Source of the DNA: Sphingomonas sp. TDK1
GTDB taxonomy: Bacteria > Pseudomonadota > Alphaproteobacteria > Sphingomonadales > Sphingomonadaceae
Direction of reading: 5' to 3'
Assembly (NCBI RefSeq): GCF_001650735.1
Contig: NZ_LXVY01000025.1
Location: 1-64,000 of the forward strand
DNA: 64,000 nt
Below the pieces are notes generated by a model. That model was not told where the DNA came from. It ran no database searches and was given only the letters and a program-made list of their open reading frames with translations. The position numbers and the translations under genes were made by a program. Of this stretch, positions 10,394-18,685 are shown piece after piece; positions within the stretch are counted from its first letter, which is position 1, and each line of letters starts with the position of its first letter.

Positions 10394-10699
10394 ATGAGCA
10401 CCGAAACCGAAACCGGATCGCGCCTCACCGAAAACCCCGCGCTGCTGCTCGCCGGCGGAGTCGCGGTGGGCGTATTGATCGGCATGCTGCTGCCGCGCTT
10501 CGATCGCGAACGGGCTGCGCTCGAGCCGCTCGGTCGCAAGCTGGCCGACGGCGCCGCTGCCGCCGTGCACGCCGCGAAGGAGAGCGGTCGCGAGCAGATC
10601 GAGTCGCTGATCCCCAACAGCGACGCCACCAAGGAGCGCGTCTCGGCGTTGTTCGGCACCGTGATCGACGCGGCCAAGGACGCGACGGCCAAGCGCTGA
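10394..10699 (+). CDS. Small membrane protein of the YqjD-like cluster, unknown function
   Basis: 101 residues. A short polar N-terminus is followed by a hydrophobic segment (ALLLAGGVAVGVLIGMLLP, about 14-33) and an Ala/Lys/Glu-rich helical tail. It starts 4 bases after the DUF3618 stop and has AAGGA upstream, so it is the fourth member of this operon. It resembles the other cluster members in layout (membrane anchor plus charged helix). I do not recognise a named family. Confidence 0.65.
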   Translation: MSTETETGSRLTENPALLLAGGVAVGVLIGMLLPRFDRERAALEPLGRKLADGAAAAVHAAKESGREQIESLIPNSDATKERVSALFGTVIDAAKDATAKR

Positions 10700-10722
10700 G
10701 CGGCCTATAAGGGGTTGAGTGC

Positions 10723-10754
10723 GATGCTGCAGTGCCGGTAAGGGCTGCAGCATC
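10723..10754 (+). promoter_or_regulatory. Perfect inverted repeat between the YqjD-like cluster and the DUF4170 gene
   Basis: Arms GATGCTGCAG (10723-10732) and CTGCAGCATC (10745-10754) enclose a 12-base loop. It lies 23 bases after the previous stop and 19 bases before the DUF4170 start, and is not followed by a T-tract. A leader hairpin or processing site is more likely than a terminator. Confidence 0.4.
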
Positions 10755-10773
10755 CCCACCCCCAGGAGGCGCA

Positions 10774-11001
10774 ATGAGCAAGCTTCATCTGGTCTTCGGC
10801 GGCCGCGTTGCCGATCCGACGACCCTCGATTTCATCGACCCCTCGAAGCTCGACGTGGTCGGCATCTTTCCCGATTATGCAAGCGCCGAAAAGGCATGGC
10901 GCGCCGCCGCGCAGCGCACCGTCGACGATGCCGAGATGCGGTACGTCGTGGTGCACCTGCACCGTATGCTCGATCCGGACGTCGAAGCCGGCAAGGCGTG
11001 A
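10774..11001 (+). CDS. DUF4170 domain-containing protein
   Basis: 75 residues from the ATG at 10774, preceded by CAGGAGG. The sequence MSKLHLVFGGRV, DPSKLDVVGIFPDYASAEKAW and MRYVVVHLHRMLDP fits DUF4170, a small soluble protein widespread in alphaproteobacteria. No biochemical function is known to me. It ends just before a short palindrome and converges with the next gene. Confidence 0.85.
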   Translation: MSKLHLVFGGRVADPTTLDFIDPSKLDVVGIFPDYASAEKAWRAAAQRTVDDAEMRYVVVHLHRMLDPDVEAGKA

Positions 11002-11012
11002 CATCCAGGCTT

Positions 11013-11034
11013 CCCCTCCCGTCCGCGGGAGGGG
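11013..11034. repeat. Short palindromic repeat between convergent genes
   Basis: CCCCTCCC at 11013-11020 and GGGAGGGG at 11027-11034 form a hairpin with a 6-base loop. It is a half-size relative of the palindromes near 17.2, 45.2, 49.6, 50.9 and 51.3 kb. It occupies almost the whole gap between two convergent stop codons and may act as a terminator, although it has no T-tract. Confidence 0.6.
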
Positions 11035-11037
11035 TGC

Positions 11038-11418
11038 TTATGGCAGCGGCGCCAAATCAGGGTCGATGAAGTCTTTCCGCGCCGCCACGGAGAACAGCCG
11101 CTCCCGGCTGTAGAAGCGCAGTGGCCAGTCGCGTCGACCGATCGGCGACGCCAGCAGCCCATTCACCCGCGCCAGCAAGTCGCCCTCGGGCGTTTCCGCC
11201 AGATACAGCCGCACGCCGGCCACATAGGCGCGTGTGATGGTCTCGTGATAGCCGCTGCTATCGTCGTTGACGCCCCCGACGCTCTCGTTGAAGCGCCGGA
11301 TGATGCCGCCGATCTCGGCATCGACATCCAGGTCGCCGCGCTCGCTGAGCAGATAGCAGCACGCCGCGAGATGCGCCTCGTGCGTCCAGTCCGCGCGCGG
11401 CAGGGTGCAGGCGAGCAA
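11038..11418 (-). CDS. Conserved small protein with WTHEAHLA and YHETIT motifs, unknown function
   Basis: At least 126 residues. The TTG at 11418 is the only standard start in the frame, but the reading frame continues upstream for about 22 more codons (ending SAAAIVRIGEGL) up to a CTG near the pckA stop. The true N-terminus may therefore be longer. The motifs WTHEAHLAACCYLL and GGVNDDSSGYHETITRAYV contain several His/Glu residues that could bind a metal. It lies directly downstream of pckA on the same strand. I recall similar small proteins in other proteobacteria but know of no function. Confidence 0.6.
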   Translation of the reverse strand: MLACTLPRADWTHEAHLAACCYLLSERGDLDVDAEIGGIIRRFNESVGGVNDDSSGYHETITRAYVAGVRLYLAETPEGDLLARVNGLLASPIGRRDWPLRFYSRERLFSVAARKDFIDPDLAPLP

Positions 11419-11486
11419 CCCCTCCCCGATCCGGACGATCGCCGCGGCGCTGCCGAAGCACCGCGGCGGAAAGTCCGCCGCGTCGC

Positions 11487-13094
11487 TCAGGCGAGCGCCC
11501 TTGCTTTGGGCGCGGCAGCGCGCACGCCGGCTTCGACATGGTCCTCGAACTGCGCGAAATTCTCCACGAACTGGTCGACCAGACGTTCGGCGGTCGCATC
11601 ATAGTCCGCCTTGTCCGGCCACGTCTCGCGCGGGTCGAGAATCGCCGTGTCGACACCCGGCACCGCCACGGGCACCTCAAAGCCGAAATAGGGATCGACG
11701 CGGAACTCGGCCGCATTGAGGCTTCCATCCAGCGCGGCATTCAGCAACGCACGGGTCGCCTTGATCGGCATGCGATGGCCGACGCCATATTTACCGCCGG
11801 TCCAGCCGGTGTTGACCAGCCAGCAGTCGACATTGCCCTCGGCGATCCGCTTCTTGAGCAAATTGCCATAAACCGAGGGATGCCGGGGCATGAAGGGGGC
11901 GCCGAAGCAGGTGGAAAAGGTCGCCTCGGGCTCGGTCACGCCGATCTCGGTACCCGCCACGCGCGCGGTATATCCCGAGAGGAAATGGTACATCGCCTGT
12001 TCGGGGGTCAGCCGTGCGATCGGCGGCAACACGCCATAGGCATCGGCGGTGAGGAAGATCATGTTCTTCGGCACCGGCCCGAGATTATCAGCCGAGGCAT
12101 TGGGGATGAAGTCGATCGGGTAGGAGCCGCGGCTGTTCTCGGCGAGCGTCGCATCCTCGAGGTCAAGCGTACGGGTGACCGGGTCCATCACCACATTTTC
12201 CAGCACCGTGCCGAACCGCTTGGTGGTGGCGAAGATCTCAGGCTCGGCCTCGGGCGAGAGCCGGATCATCTTGGCGTAGCAGCCGCCCTCGAAGTTGAAT
12301 ACGGCCGTGTCCGACCAGCCATGCTCGTCGTCGCCGATCAGCGTGCGGCTGGCATCGGCCGACAGCGTCGTCTTGCCGGTGCCCGACAAGCCGAAGAAAA
12401 TCGCCGTGTCGCCCCTGGGCCCGATATTGGCCGAGCAATGCATCGGCATGATGCCCTGCTCGGGGAGCAGATAGTTGAGCAGGCCGAACACGCTCTTCTT
12501 CATCTCGCCGGCATAGGCCGTGCCGCCGATCAGGATCAGCTTGTCCGTGAAGTTGACGGCGACCACGGTCTCGCCGCGCGTACCATGACGCGCGGGATCC
12601 GCGCGGAAGCTCGGCAGGTCGATGATCGTGTACTCGGGAACGAAACTCGCCAGCGCCTCCGCCTCAGGGCGGACCAGCAGCGTGCGGATGAACAGATTGT
12701 GCCACGCCAGCTCGTTGATAACACGCACCTTTACGCGATGTTCGGGCTGGGATCCGCCATAGAGATCCTGCACGAACAGCTCCTCACGCTTGCCCAGTTC
12801 GGCAAGGAAATCCGCTTTGATCGCGGCGAAATGATCGGGCGACATCGCCTGGTTGGTCTTGCCCCACCACACGCTGTTCTCGGTTTCGGCATCGCGGACG
12901 ATGAATTTGTCCTTGGCAGATCTGCCAGTATGCTTTCCCGTCGCAACCACCAGAGGACCCTCGGCGGCCAAGCTCCCCTCCCCGCGCCGGATCGCGTGCT
13001 CGACCAACGGCGCGGTAATCAGGTTCCAGTGGAGAACCGCCGACGTAATGATGCCCTGTTCGCCAAGTCCAAGGCGCGATTGACGTTCTTCCAC
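11487..13094 (-). CDS. pckA: Phosphoenolpyruvate carboxykinase (ATP)
   Basis: 535 residues from a GTG at 13094, chosen because GGAGG sits 5 bases upstream. A TTG at 13106 would place that site inside the gene. The enzyme converts oxaloacetate and ATP to PEP and CO2, the first committed step of gluconeogenesis. The P-loop [11 protein letters not shown], the [16 protein letters not shown] kinase-1a region and [11 protein letters not shown] identify the ATP-dependent family. It is divergent from chvI. In rhizobia ChvI/ChvG is linked to pckA expression, so regulation across this gap is plausible but not shown. Confidence 0.96.
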   Translation of the reverse strand: MEERQSRLGLGEQGIITSAVLHWNLITAPLVEHAIRRGEGSLAAEGPLVVATGKHTGRSAKDKFIVRDAETENSVWWGKTNQAMSPDHFAAIKADFLAELGKREELFVQDLYGGSQPEHRVKVRVINELAWHNLFIRTLLVRPEAEALASFVPEYTIIDLPSFRADPARHGTRGETVVAVNFTDKLILIGGTAYAGEMKKSVFGLLNYLLPEQGIMPMHCSANIGPRGDTAIFFGLSGTGKTTLSADASRTLIGDDEHGWSDTAVFNFEGGCYAKMIRLSPEAEPEIFATTKRFGTVLENVVMDPVTRTLDLEDATLAENSRGSYPIDFIPNASADNLGPVPKNMIFLTADAYGVLPPIARLTPEQAMYHFLSGYTARVAGTEIGVTEPEATFSTCFGAPFMPRHPSVYGNLLKKRIAEGNVDCWLVNTGWTGGKYGVGHRMPIKATRALLNAALDGSLNAAEFRVDPYFGFEVPVAVPGVDTAILDPRETWPDKADYDATAERLVDQFVENFAQFEDHVEAGVRAAAPKARALA

Positions 13095-13295
13095 CCAAGC
13101 CTCCAAACTTTATTGTTGAACCATTTGTATGACAAACCAGATGATTTGCCACAGGTGCAACTTTATTGCGAATCAGTCCTCGCACGTGCTTCTTGAGAGG
13201 GTCAATCCGGGTAAGCGTTGTCGGTCGGTTGAGGCGGAAGAAACTTTGGTCTAACGGGTGTCGATGCTGATTTTGCGCCAGCCCCGGGTAGCCGG
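13095..13295. promoter_or_regulatory. Divergent control region between pckA and chvI
   Basis: About 200 bases without a gene, holding the pckA ribosome binding site at 13100-13104 and a locally AT-rich part at about 13105-13175. The promoters for both directions must lie here. I could not identify a convincing -35/-10 pair or a ChvI box by eye. Confidence 0.5.
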
Positions 13296-14006
13296 ATGAC
13301 CGCCACGATCGCGCTGGTCGATGACGACCGCAACATCCTCACTTCGGTATCGATCGCCCTCCAGACCGAGGGCTTTCTGACCCGCGTCTATTCGGACGGC
13401 GAAAGCGCGCTCAAGGCGTTGATCGAGAACCCGCCCGAACTAGCGGTGCTCGACATCAAGATGCCCAAGATGGACGGGCTGGAGTTGCTCCGCCGCCTGC
13501 GCGAGAAGAGCCAGATCCCGGTGATCTTCCTCACCAGCAAGGACGATGAGCTCGACGAGGCGCTGGGCCTGGCGATGGGCGCCGACGACTATATCGCCAA
13601 GCCCTTCTCGCAGCGGCTGCTGATCGCCCGCATCCGCGCGATCCTGCGCCGCACCGAGCCCGCGCTGCCGGTTGCCGAGGGCGCCGCGCCTGCCGAGCCT
13701 GCCGAAGCCCTGGAGCGCGGCCGCCTGAGCATGGACCCGGCGCGGCACAAGGTCACCTGGGGCGGCGTCAACGTCACGCTGACGGTCACCGAGTTCCTGA
13801 TCCTCGAGACGCTCGCCCAGCGGCCGGGCATCGTCAAGACACGCAACCAGCTGATGGACGCGGCCTATCAGGACGACATCTATGTCGACGACCGCACGAT
13901 CGACAGCCACATCAAGCGCGTCCGCCGCAAGTTCCGGCAGGTAGACCCGGAGTTCGACGCGATCGAGACGCTCTATGGCGCGGGCTACCGATTCTCGGAT
14001 GAATGA
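13296..14006 (+). CDS. chvI: Response regulator ChvI (OmpR family)
   Basis: 236 residues. The receiver domain has acidic residues D10/D11, phospho-acceptor D53 ([11 protein letters not shown]), a conserved Thr in FLTSKDDEL and Lys in YIAKPFS. It is followed by an OmpR-type winged helix ending [14 protein letters not shown] and [10 protein letters not shown]. The ChvG/ChvI pair senses acid and envelope conditions in alphaproteobacteria. It overlaps the kinase gene by 8 bases (ATGAATGA). Confidence 0.93.
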   Translation: MTATIALVDDDRNILTSVSIALQTEGFLTRVYSDGESALKALIENPPELAVLDIKMPKMDGLELLRRLREKSQIPVIFLTSKDDELDEALGLAMGADDYIAKPFSQRLLIARIRAILRRTEPALPVAEGAAPAEPAEALERGRLSMDPARHKVTWGGVNVTLTVTEFLILETLAQRPGIVKTRNQLMDAAYQDDIYVDDRTIDSHIKRVRRKFRQVDPEFDAIETLYGAGYRFSDE

Positions 14007-15549
14007 CGAGCGCGACCTGGCGCTGCGATGGTCGGGCCGGGTCAGCCTCACGCCGCGGATCCTGGCGGTCAACATCTTCGCGCTGGCGCTGCTGTGCGGC
14101 GGCTTCTTCTACCTCGACAGCTATCGCAGCCGGATCGTCGACAGCCGCGTCGAGCAGACCAGCCGCGAGGTGCGGTTGATCGCCCAGGCGCTGGCCTCCG
14201 CCACCGAGAAACGCCGCGACCTGCTGGTGCTGAGCCTCGCTCGCGACATGGGCACGCGCATCCGCCTCTATGATCCCCAGGGCAAGCTGCTCAGCGACAG
14301 CCGCGAACTGGGCCTGCGCAACCTGCTGCTGCGCGATCCGGACAAGGACCCCGTCGGCCAGACGATTGCGCGCTTCCTTGACGCGGTTATCGACAAGGTC
14401 GCTGGCGCCGATCGCGCGCCGCTTTATCGCGAGCGGCCACGCGATGCCGGTCTCGAATGGCCCGACGTGCGCACCGCGCTGGAGACCCATGCCGCCGCCG
14501 CCAGCGTCTGGCGGGCGCCGGATCGCACGCCCGTCATCACCGCCGCCGCACCGATTACCGGCCTCGGCGTGGTGATGACCGCGTTCAACGCGCGCGATAT
14601 CACCCAGACGGTGCGGCTGGAGCGCTATCGACTGGGCGTGGTGCTCGGAATCGTCTCGCTGGTCTCGGTGCTGCTCTCGCTGTTCCTCGCCCGCACGATC
14701 GTCCGCCCGCTGCGGCGGCTCGCGCTGGCCGCCATCCGCGTCCGCCTCGGGCGCGCCCGCGAGGTGGTGGTGCCCCGCCTGCCCGAACGCCGCGACGAGA
14801 TCGGGATGCTTGCCCGCGCGCTTTCCGACATGAGCGGCGCGCTTCGGGCGCGCATCGACGCGACAGAAACCTTCGCGGCCGACGTCACGCATGAGCTGAA
14901 AAATCCCCTCGCCTCCCTCCGCTCTGCCGTCGAGGGCCTGTCGAACGTCAAGGATCCGGACCTGCGCGACCAGCTGCTCGCCATCGTCCGGGATGACATC
15001 CACCGGCTCGATCGGCTGATCACCGACATTTCGGAAGCGTCGCGCATCGACGCGCAGCTCAGCCGCACGACCTTCGAGGCGTTCGACGTAGGCGACCTGA
15101 TCGCCGCGCTGATCGGACAGCGCGAGACGCGCGGGGTTCCGGAGGAAATCCGCCTTCGATTCGATCGACCGCAGGGCCTGTCGATGGAAGTGATGGGGGA
15201 TCCAACGCGTCTCGAACGCGTCTTCGAAAATCTGATCGAGAACGCGCTGTCCTTTTCACCTCCTGGCGGCATGATCGCAATCTCCGCCGAGCAGGAGGAC
15301 GACACGCTTGCCATCCGGGTGGAGGACGAGGGCCCCGGCGTGCCTGAAGAAGCGCGCGAGGCGATCTTCCGCCGCTTCCATTCCGTGCGCCCATCCAGCG
15401 AAGCGTTCGGTCAGCATTCCGGGCTTGGGCTTGCCATTGCCCGCACCATCGTCGAAGGCCATCAGGGAAGCATCATGGTGGAATCGCGGGAGGATCGATC
15501 GCAGGGCGCACGGTTCGTGGTCCGGCTGCCGCTGGCGGCCCGCGCATGA
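13999..15549 (+). CDS. chvG: Sensor histidine kinase ChvG
   Basis: 516 residues from the ATG overlapping the chvI stop. The first transmembrane helix is at about 20-40, a periplasmic sensor region follows (about 41-210), then a second helix (about 212-232) and a HAMP region. The dimerisation domain carries H298 ([13 protein letters not shown]), and the ATPase domain has N, G1 (DEGPGVPEE) and G2 ([11 protein letters not shown]) boxes. It phosphorylates ChvI. The stop overlaps the rapZ start by 4 bases, which ties this kinase to the PTS genes behind it. Confidence 0.93.
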   Translation: MNDERDLALRWSGRVSLTPRILAVNIFALALLCGGFFYLDSYRSRIVDSRVEQTSREVRLIAQALASATEKRRDLLVLSLARDMGTRIRLYDPQGKLLSDSRELGLRNLLLRDPDKDPVGQTIARFLDAVIDKVAGADRAPLYRERPRDAGLEWPDVRTALETHAAAASVWRAPDRTPVITAAAPITGLGVVMTAFNARDITQTVRLERYRLGVVLGIVSLVSVLLSLFLARTIVRPLRRLALAAIRVRLGRAREVVVPRLPERRDEIGMLARALSDMSGALRARIDATETFAADVTHELKNPLASLRSAVEGLSNVKDPDLRDQLLAIVRDDIHRLDRLITDISEASRIDAQLSRTTFEAFDVGDLIAALIGQRETRGVPEEIRLRFDRPQGLSMEVMGDPTRLERVFENLIENALSFSPPGGMIAISAEQEDDTLAIRVEDEGPGVPEEAREAIFRRFHSVRPSSEAFGQHSGLGLAIARTIVEGHQGSIMVESREDRSQGARFVVRLPLAARA

Positions 15550-16520
15550 ACGACCCCGGCGATCCGACCGCGCGAAGCGAGAATAACATGCAACGGCGTC
15601 GCCCCAAACATATCCTGCTCGTCACCGGCATGTCCGGCGCGGGCAAGTCCACCGTGCTCCGCACGCTCGAGGATCTCGGCTGGGAGGTGGTGGACAACCT
15701 GCCCTTGCTGCTCCTCAACCGCCTGCTCGACACCGCGCCGGGCGCGGACGGCGGAGATGACGAGCGCCCGCTGGCACTCGGCCTCGGCACCCAGACCCGC
15801 GGCTTCGATGCCGAGAGCATCGTCCAGCGCATCAAGAAGCTGCGCGAGGACCAGGGCCTCGACGTCGGCACGCTGTTCCTCGAATGCACCGGCGCCGAAC
15901 TCCTCCGCCGCTTCTCCGAGACCCGCCGCCGCCACCCGCTGGCGCAGGACCGGCCCGCGGAGGACGGCATCGCCCGCGAGCGCGAGTTGCTCGGGCCCCT
16001 GCGCCGCTGGTCCAACCGGCTGATCGACACCACCGACATGAAGGCCAACCAGCTTTCGCAGACGATCCGCGGCATCTTCTCGGCCGACGGCGGCAAGACG
16101 ACCTTCAGCGTCACCTCGTTCGGCTTCTCTCGCGGGTTGCCGCGCGATGCGGACCTGGTCCTCGACATGCGCTTCCTGCGCAATCCGCACTGGGATCCGC
16201 AGCTCCGTCCCGGCACGGGACTCGACGCCGACGTCTCCGCCTATATCGAAGCCGACCCGGCCTATGATGCTGCCATGGCGCAGATCGAGTCGCTGTTGCT
16301 GCTGCTCCTCCCCCGCTACCAGGCGGAGGGAAAGGCCTATGTGACGATCGCTTTCGGCTGCACCGGCGGACGGCATCGATCGGTGCATGTCGCCGAACGG
16401 ATGGCCCGCCGGTTGCGCGACGAAGGATTTTCGCCCACGGTGACGCACAGAGATTTGCAGACCGCGCCACAGGACTCCCTGGAGGGGGCGCCGGTGTCCA
16501 TGGCTAGGGGCGGAGAATAG
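15546..16520 (+). CDS. rapZ: RNase adapter protein RapZ
   Basis: 324 residues from the ATG overlapping the chvG stop; an ATG at 15588 would shorten it by 14. A Walker A motif (GMSGAGKST, about 28-36) is followed by LGWEVVDNLP. The C-terminal half has TSFGFSRGLP, DMRFLRNPHW and IAFGCTGGRHRSV, all diagnostic of the RapZ/YvcJ family. In E. coli RapZ binds GlcN6P and directs RNase E to the GlmZ small RNA; its targets in alphaproteobacteria are less clear. In many relatives, to my knowledge, hprK sits between chvG and this gene; here it does not. Confidence 0.93.
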   Translation: MNDPGDPTARSENNMQRRRPKHILLVTGMSGAGKSTVLRTLEDLGWEVVDNLPLLLLNRLLDTAPGADGGDDERPLALGLGTQTRGFDAESIVQRIKKLREDQGLDVGTLFLECTGAELLRRFSETRRRHPLAQDRPAEDGIARERELLGPLRRWSNRLIDTTDMKANQLSQTIRGIFSADGGKTTFSVTSFGFSRGLPRDADLVLDMRFLRNPHWDPQLRPGTGLDADVSAYIEADPAYDAAMAQIESLLLLLLPRYQAEGKAYVTIAFGCTGGRHRSVHVAERMARRLRDEGFSPTVTHRDLQTAPQDSLEGAPVSMARGGE

Positions 16521-16521
16521 A

Positions 16522-16926
16522 ATGATCGGGTTGGTGCTCGTGACGCACGGACGACTCGCCGAGGAGTTCGTCGTCGCGATGGAACATGTGGTGGGGAAGC
16601 AGGAGCAGGTCGCCGCGATCTGCATCGGCCCCGAGGATGACATGGAAGGCCGCCGCGCCGACATCGCCAGCGCCATCGGCGCGGTCGATTCGGGCGAAGG
16701 CGTGATCGTGCTGAGCGACCTGTTCGGCGGCACCCCCTCCAATCTCGCGATCTCGCTGATGAAGGCGGGCAAGGTCGAGGTGATCGCCGGCATCAGCCTG
16801 CCGATGCTGATCCGCCTGGGCAGCGCTCGCAAGACCATGTCCGTCACCGACGCGGTGCTCGCCGCGCGCGACGCCGGCCGCAAGTACGTGACGGTCGCGT
16901 CGGAAATGCTGGGGCCGCCGCAATGA
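16522..16926 (+). CDS. PTS system mannose-type EIIA component (regulatory)
   Basis: 134 residues. The N-terminus MIGLVLVTHGRLAEEF contains the phospho-acceptor H9, and SDLFGGTPSNLA is the conserved EIIA-Man loop. No EIIB or EIIC permease gene is nearby, so this is the 'incomplete' alphaproteobacterial PTS, where phosphate passes from EI to HPr to EIIA for regulation and not for sugar uptake. It starts 2 bases after rapZ and overlaps the HPr start by 4 bases. Confidence 0.92.
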   Translation: MIGLVLVTHGRLAEEFVVAMEHVVGKQEQVAAICIGPEDDMEGRRADIASAIGAVDSGEGVIVLSDLFGGTPSNLAISLMKAGKVEVIAGISLPMLIRLGSARKTMSVTDAVLAARDAGRKYVTVASEMLGPPQ

Positions 16927-17195
16927 GCCGGGTGTCGCGCGAGGTTCTGATCGAGAATCGCCGCGGCCTCCATGCCCGCGCCAGCATGGCGTTCGTCACG
17001 CTCGCCAGCACCCAGCCCTGCGAACTCACCGTCGAGAAGGACGGCAACAGCGCCGCCGGCACCTCGATCCTCGACCTGATGATGCTCGGGGCGGCGAAGG
17101 GCGACACGATCACGATCTGGGCCGAAGGCGACGGCGCCGAGGGCGCGGTGCAGGCGCTGGTCGAGCTGGTCGAAGCGCGGTTCAACGAGGAATAG
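16923..17195 (+). CDS. ptsH: HPr phosphocarrier protein
   Basis: 90 residues. H17 in NRRGLHARAS is the EI-dependent phosphorylation site. S48 in GTSILDLMMLGA corresponds to the HPr-kinase serine (Ser46 of the Gram-positive protein). It receives phosphate from EI (ptsP or ptsI, elsewhere) and passes it to the EIIA encoded immediately upstream. It is the last gene of the chvI-to-HPr operon and is followed by a palindromic repeat that may end the transcript. Confidence 0.94.
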   Translation: MSRVSREVLIENRRGLHARASMAFVTLASTQPCELTVEKDGNSAAGTSILDLMMLGAAKGDTITIWAEGDGAEGAVQALVELVEARFNEE

Positions 17196-17203
17196 CGGGC
17201 GCT

Positions 17204-17313
17204 AAGCCCCTCCCCTTCAGGGGAGGGGTTTGGGGTGGGGCAGTGTCTCACCGAGACCAACCGCGGTTCTGGAATCCCTCCACCCCCAACCCCTCCTCCA
17301 AAGAGGAGGGGCT
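17204..17313. repeat. Dispersed ~110 bp palindromic element, copy 1
   Basis: Two GC-rich hairpins (CCCCTCCCC/GGGGAGGGG at the left, CCCCTCCTC/GAGGAGGGG at the right) flank a core containing GTCTCACCGAGACC and GTTCTGGAATCCCTCC. The whole unit recurs at 45165-45274 with only scattered differences, and its outer hairpins recur inside carA (49542-49653). Here it fills the gap between ptsH and the trmH-type gene. It has the structure of a REP/BIME or small non-autonomous mobile element. Confidence 0.85.
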
Positions 17314-17354
17314 AGATAGTAGCCCCCGCCCCCATCCCGCCCTATAGCGCGCGG

Positions 17355-18158
17355 ATGCCACGCGAAATCACCGCCTATTCCAACCCTCTCATCAAGCGCA
17401 TCCGCAACCTGCGTGACAAGCGCCACCGCCGCGAAGAGGGGCTGTTCCTCGCCGAGGGCCTGCGCATCCTCACCGAAGCGCGCGAGGCCGGCCGGATCCC
17501 CGACTATCTGTTCTACACCGCCGAGACCGCTCGCCACCCGCTGGTCGTCGCCCTGGTCACCGCCACCGAGGCCCAGGGCGGCGAGGCGATCGAGACCAAT
17601 GCCGACATCCTCTCCAAGCTCTCCGGCAAGGACAATCCGGGCGCGGTCGTCGGCGTCTACCCGGAGTTCGCGCTGGACCTCGCCGCGATCGACCGCAGCA
17701 CCGCGCCGCTCTGGCTGGTCGCCGAGCGGCTGCGCGATCCCGGCAATCTCGGCACCATCCTGCGCACCGGCGACGCGGTGGGCGCCGGCGGGCTGATCCT
17801 GCTCGACGACTGCGTCGATCCCTTCTCGGTCGAGGCGGTGCGCGCGAGCATGGGTGCCCTGTTCACCGTGCCGGTCGCCCGCGCCCGCTGGGAGGAATTC
17901 GAGCCCTGGCTGCGCGCCGGCCCCGGCCAGCTTGTCGGCCTCAGCCTCGATACGGATCACGACTATCAGGCCCCGCGCTACGCCGCGCCGACCTTCCTGC
18001 TCACCGGCAACGAGGCGCAGGGCATGCCGCCGCATATGGAAGCCGCCTGCGATTTGCTGGTAAAGATCCCCATGCTCGGCAAGGCGGACAGCCTCAATGC
18101 GGCAGTGGCAACGGCGGTGATGGCCTATGAAGTACGCAACCAGTTCCGGAACGCTTGA
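17355..18158 (+). CDS. TrmH/SpoU family RNA methyltransferase
   Basis: 267 residues. An N-terminal substrate-binding region (RDKRHRREEGLFLAEGLRIL) is followed by a SPOUT domain with motif 1 NLGTILRTGDAVGAGGLIL, motif 2 FLLTGNEAQGMP and motif 3 IPMLGKADSLNAAVATAV. These knotted enzymes 2'-O-methylate rRNA or tRNA with SAM. The exact target (23S G2251-like or other) cannot be told from the sequence. The 3' end overlaps the next gene by about 32 bases. Confidence 0.9.
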   Translation: MPREITAYSNPLIKRIRNLRDKRHRREEGLFLAEGLRILTEAREAGRIPDYLFYTAETARHPLVVALVTATEAQGGEAIETNADILSKLSGKDNPGAVVGVYPEFALDLAAIDRSTAPLWLVAERLRDPGNLGTILRTGDAVGAGGLILLDDCVDPFSVEAVRASMGALFTVPVARARWEEFEPWLRAGPGQLVGLSLDTDHDYQAPRYAAPTFLLTGNEAQGMPPHMEAACDLLVKIPMLGKADSLNAAVATAVMAYEVRNQFRNA

Positions 18159-18630
18159 GCTGGCACGCCGGGTCGCCGCAGTCCTCGCGCTGGCGTGCGG
18201 CCTCGGCGGCGCCCTCCCCGCCGCCGCGCAGGCGCCCGGGCCGCCGACGGTCCGCGAGCAGCCCCGCGCCGGGACGCCCCCGCTCGACGCAGAGGAGCAG
18301 CTGCTGCTCGGCGACTGGCGCGTGACCGGGGTCGACGGGCACCCGACCGTCCCCGGCAGCCGCGCGCGGCTGAAGCTGGAGGGGCTGCGGATCAGCGGCT
18401 ATACCGGCTGCAACGCGCTGGGCGGCAATTACCGGGTGGAGCGGGGGTATCTCACCACCGGCGGCGTGATCACCACCCGCCGCGCCTGCTCGGCGGCGCT
18501 GAACGCCCAAGAAAAGGCCCTGCTCGCCCTGCTCGACCAACGCCTGGCGGTCCGCCAGAGCCATCGCGGCCGGCTGCTGCTGACCGGGCGGGAGGGGAAG
18601 ACGCTGGTGCTGGTGCGGGCGGCGGGGTGA
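18127..18630 (+). CDS. META domain-containing protein (HslJ-like), exported
   Basis: 167 residues. The only usable start is the ATG at 18127, inside the end of the methyltransferase gene. A signal peptide (about 1-36, ending AAAQA) is followed by a META domain: LLLGDWRVTGVDG, SGYTGCNALGGNY and TTRRACSAALNAQEKALLALL. META/HslJ proteins are small periplasmic or outer-membrane proteins linked to stress in E. coli (HslJ, novobiocin resistance). The single Cys in GCNALGG and the one in TRRACS match the family pattern. Confidence 0.82.
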   Translation: MKYATSSGTLELARRVAAVLALACGLGGALPAAAQAPGPPTVREQPRAGTPPLDAEEQLLLGDWRVTGVDGHPTVPGSRARLKLEGLRISGYTGCNALGGNYRVERGYLTTGGVITTRRACSAALNAQEKALLALLDQRLAVRQSHRGRLLLTGREGKTLVLVRAAG

Positions 18631-18685
18631 CCAGTAAGCAACTTCCATTACCGGCTGAAGGTCGTCACCCGGGATAATCGGCAAT

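Noticed and set aside
17204..17313. Possible CRISPR array
   Set aside because: The repeats are inverted, not direct, with no regular spacers and no cas genes.
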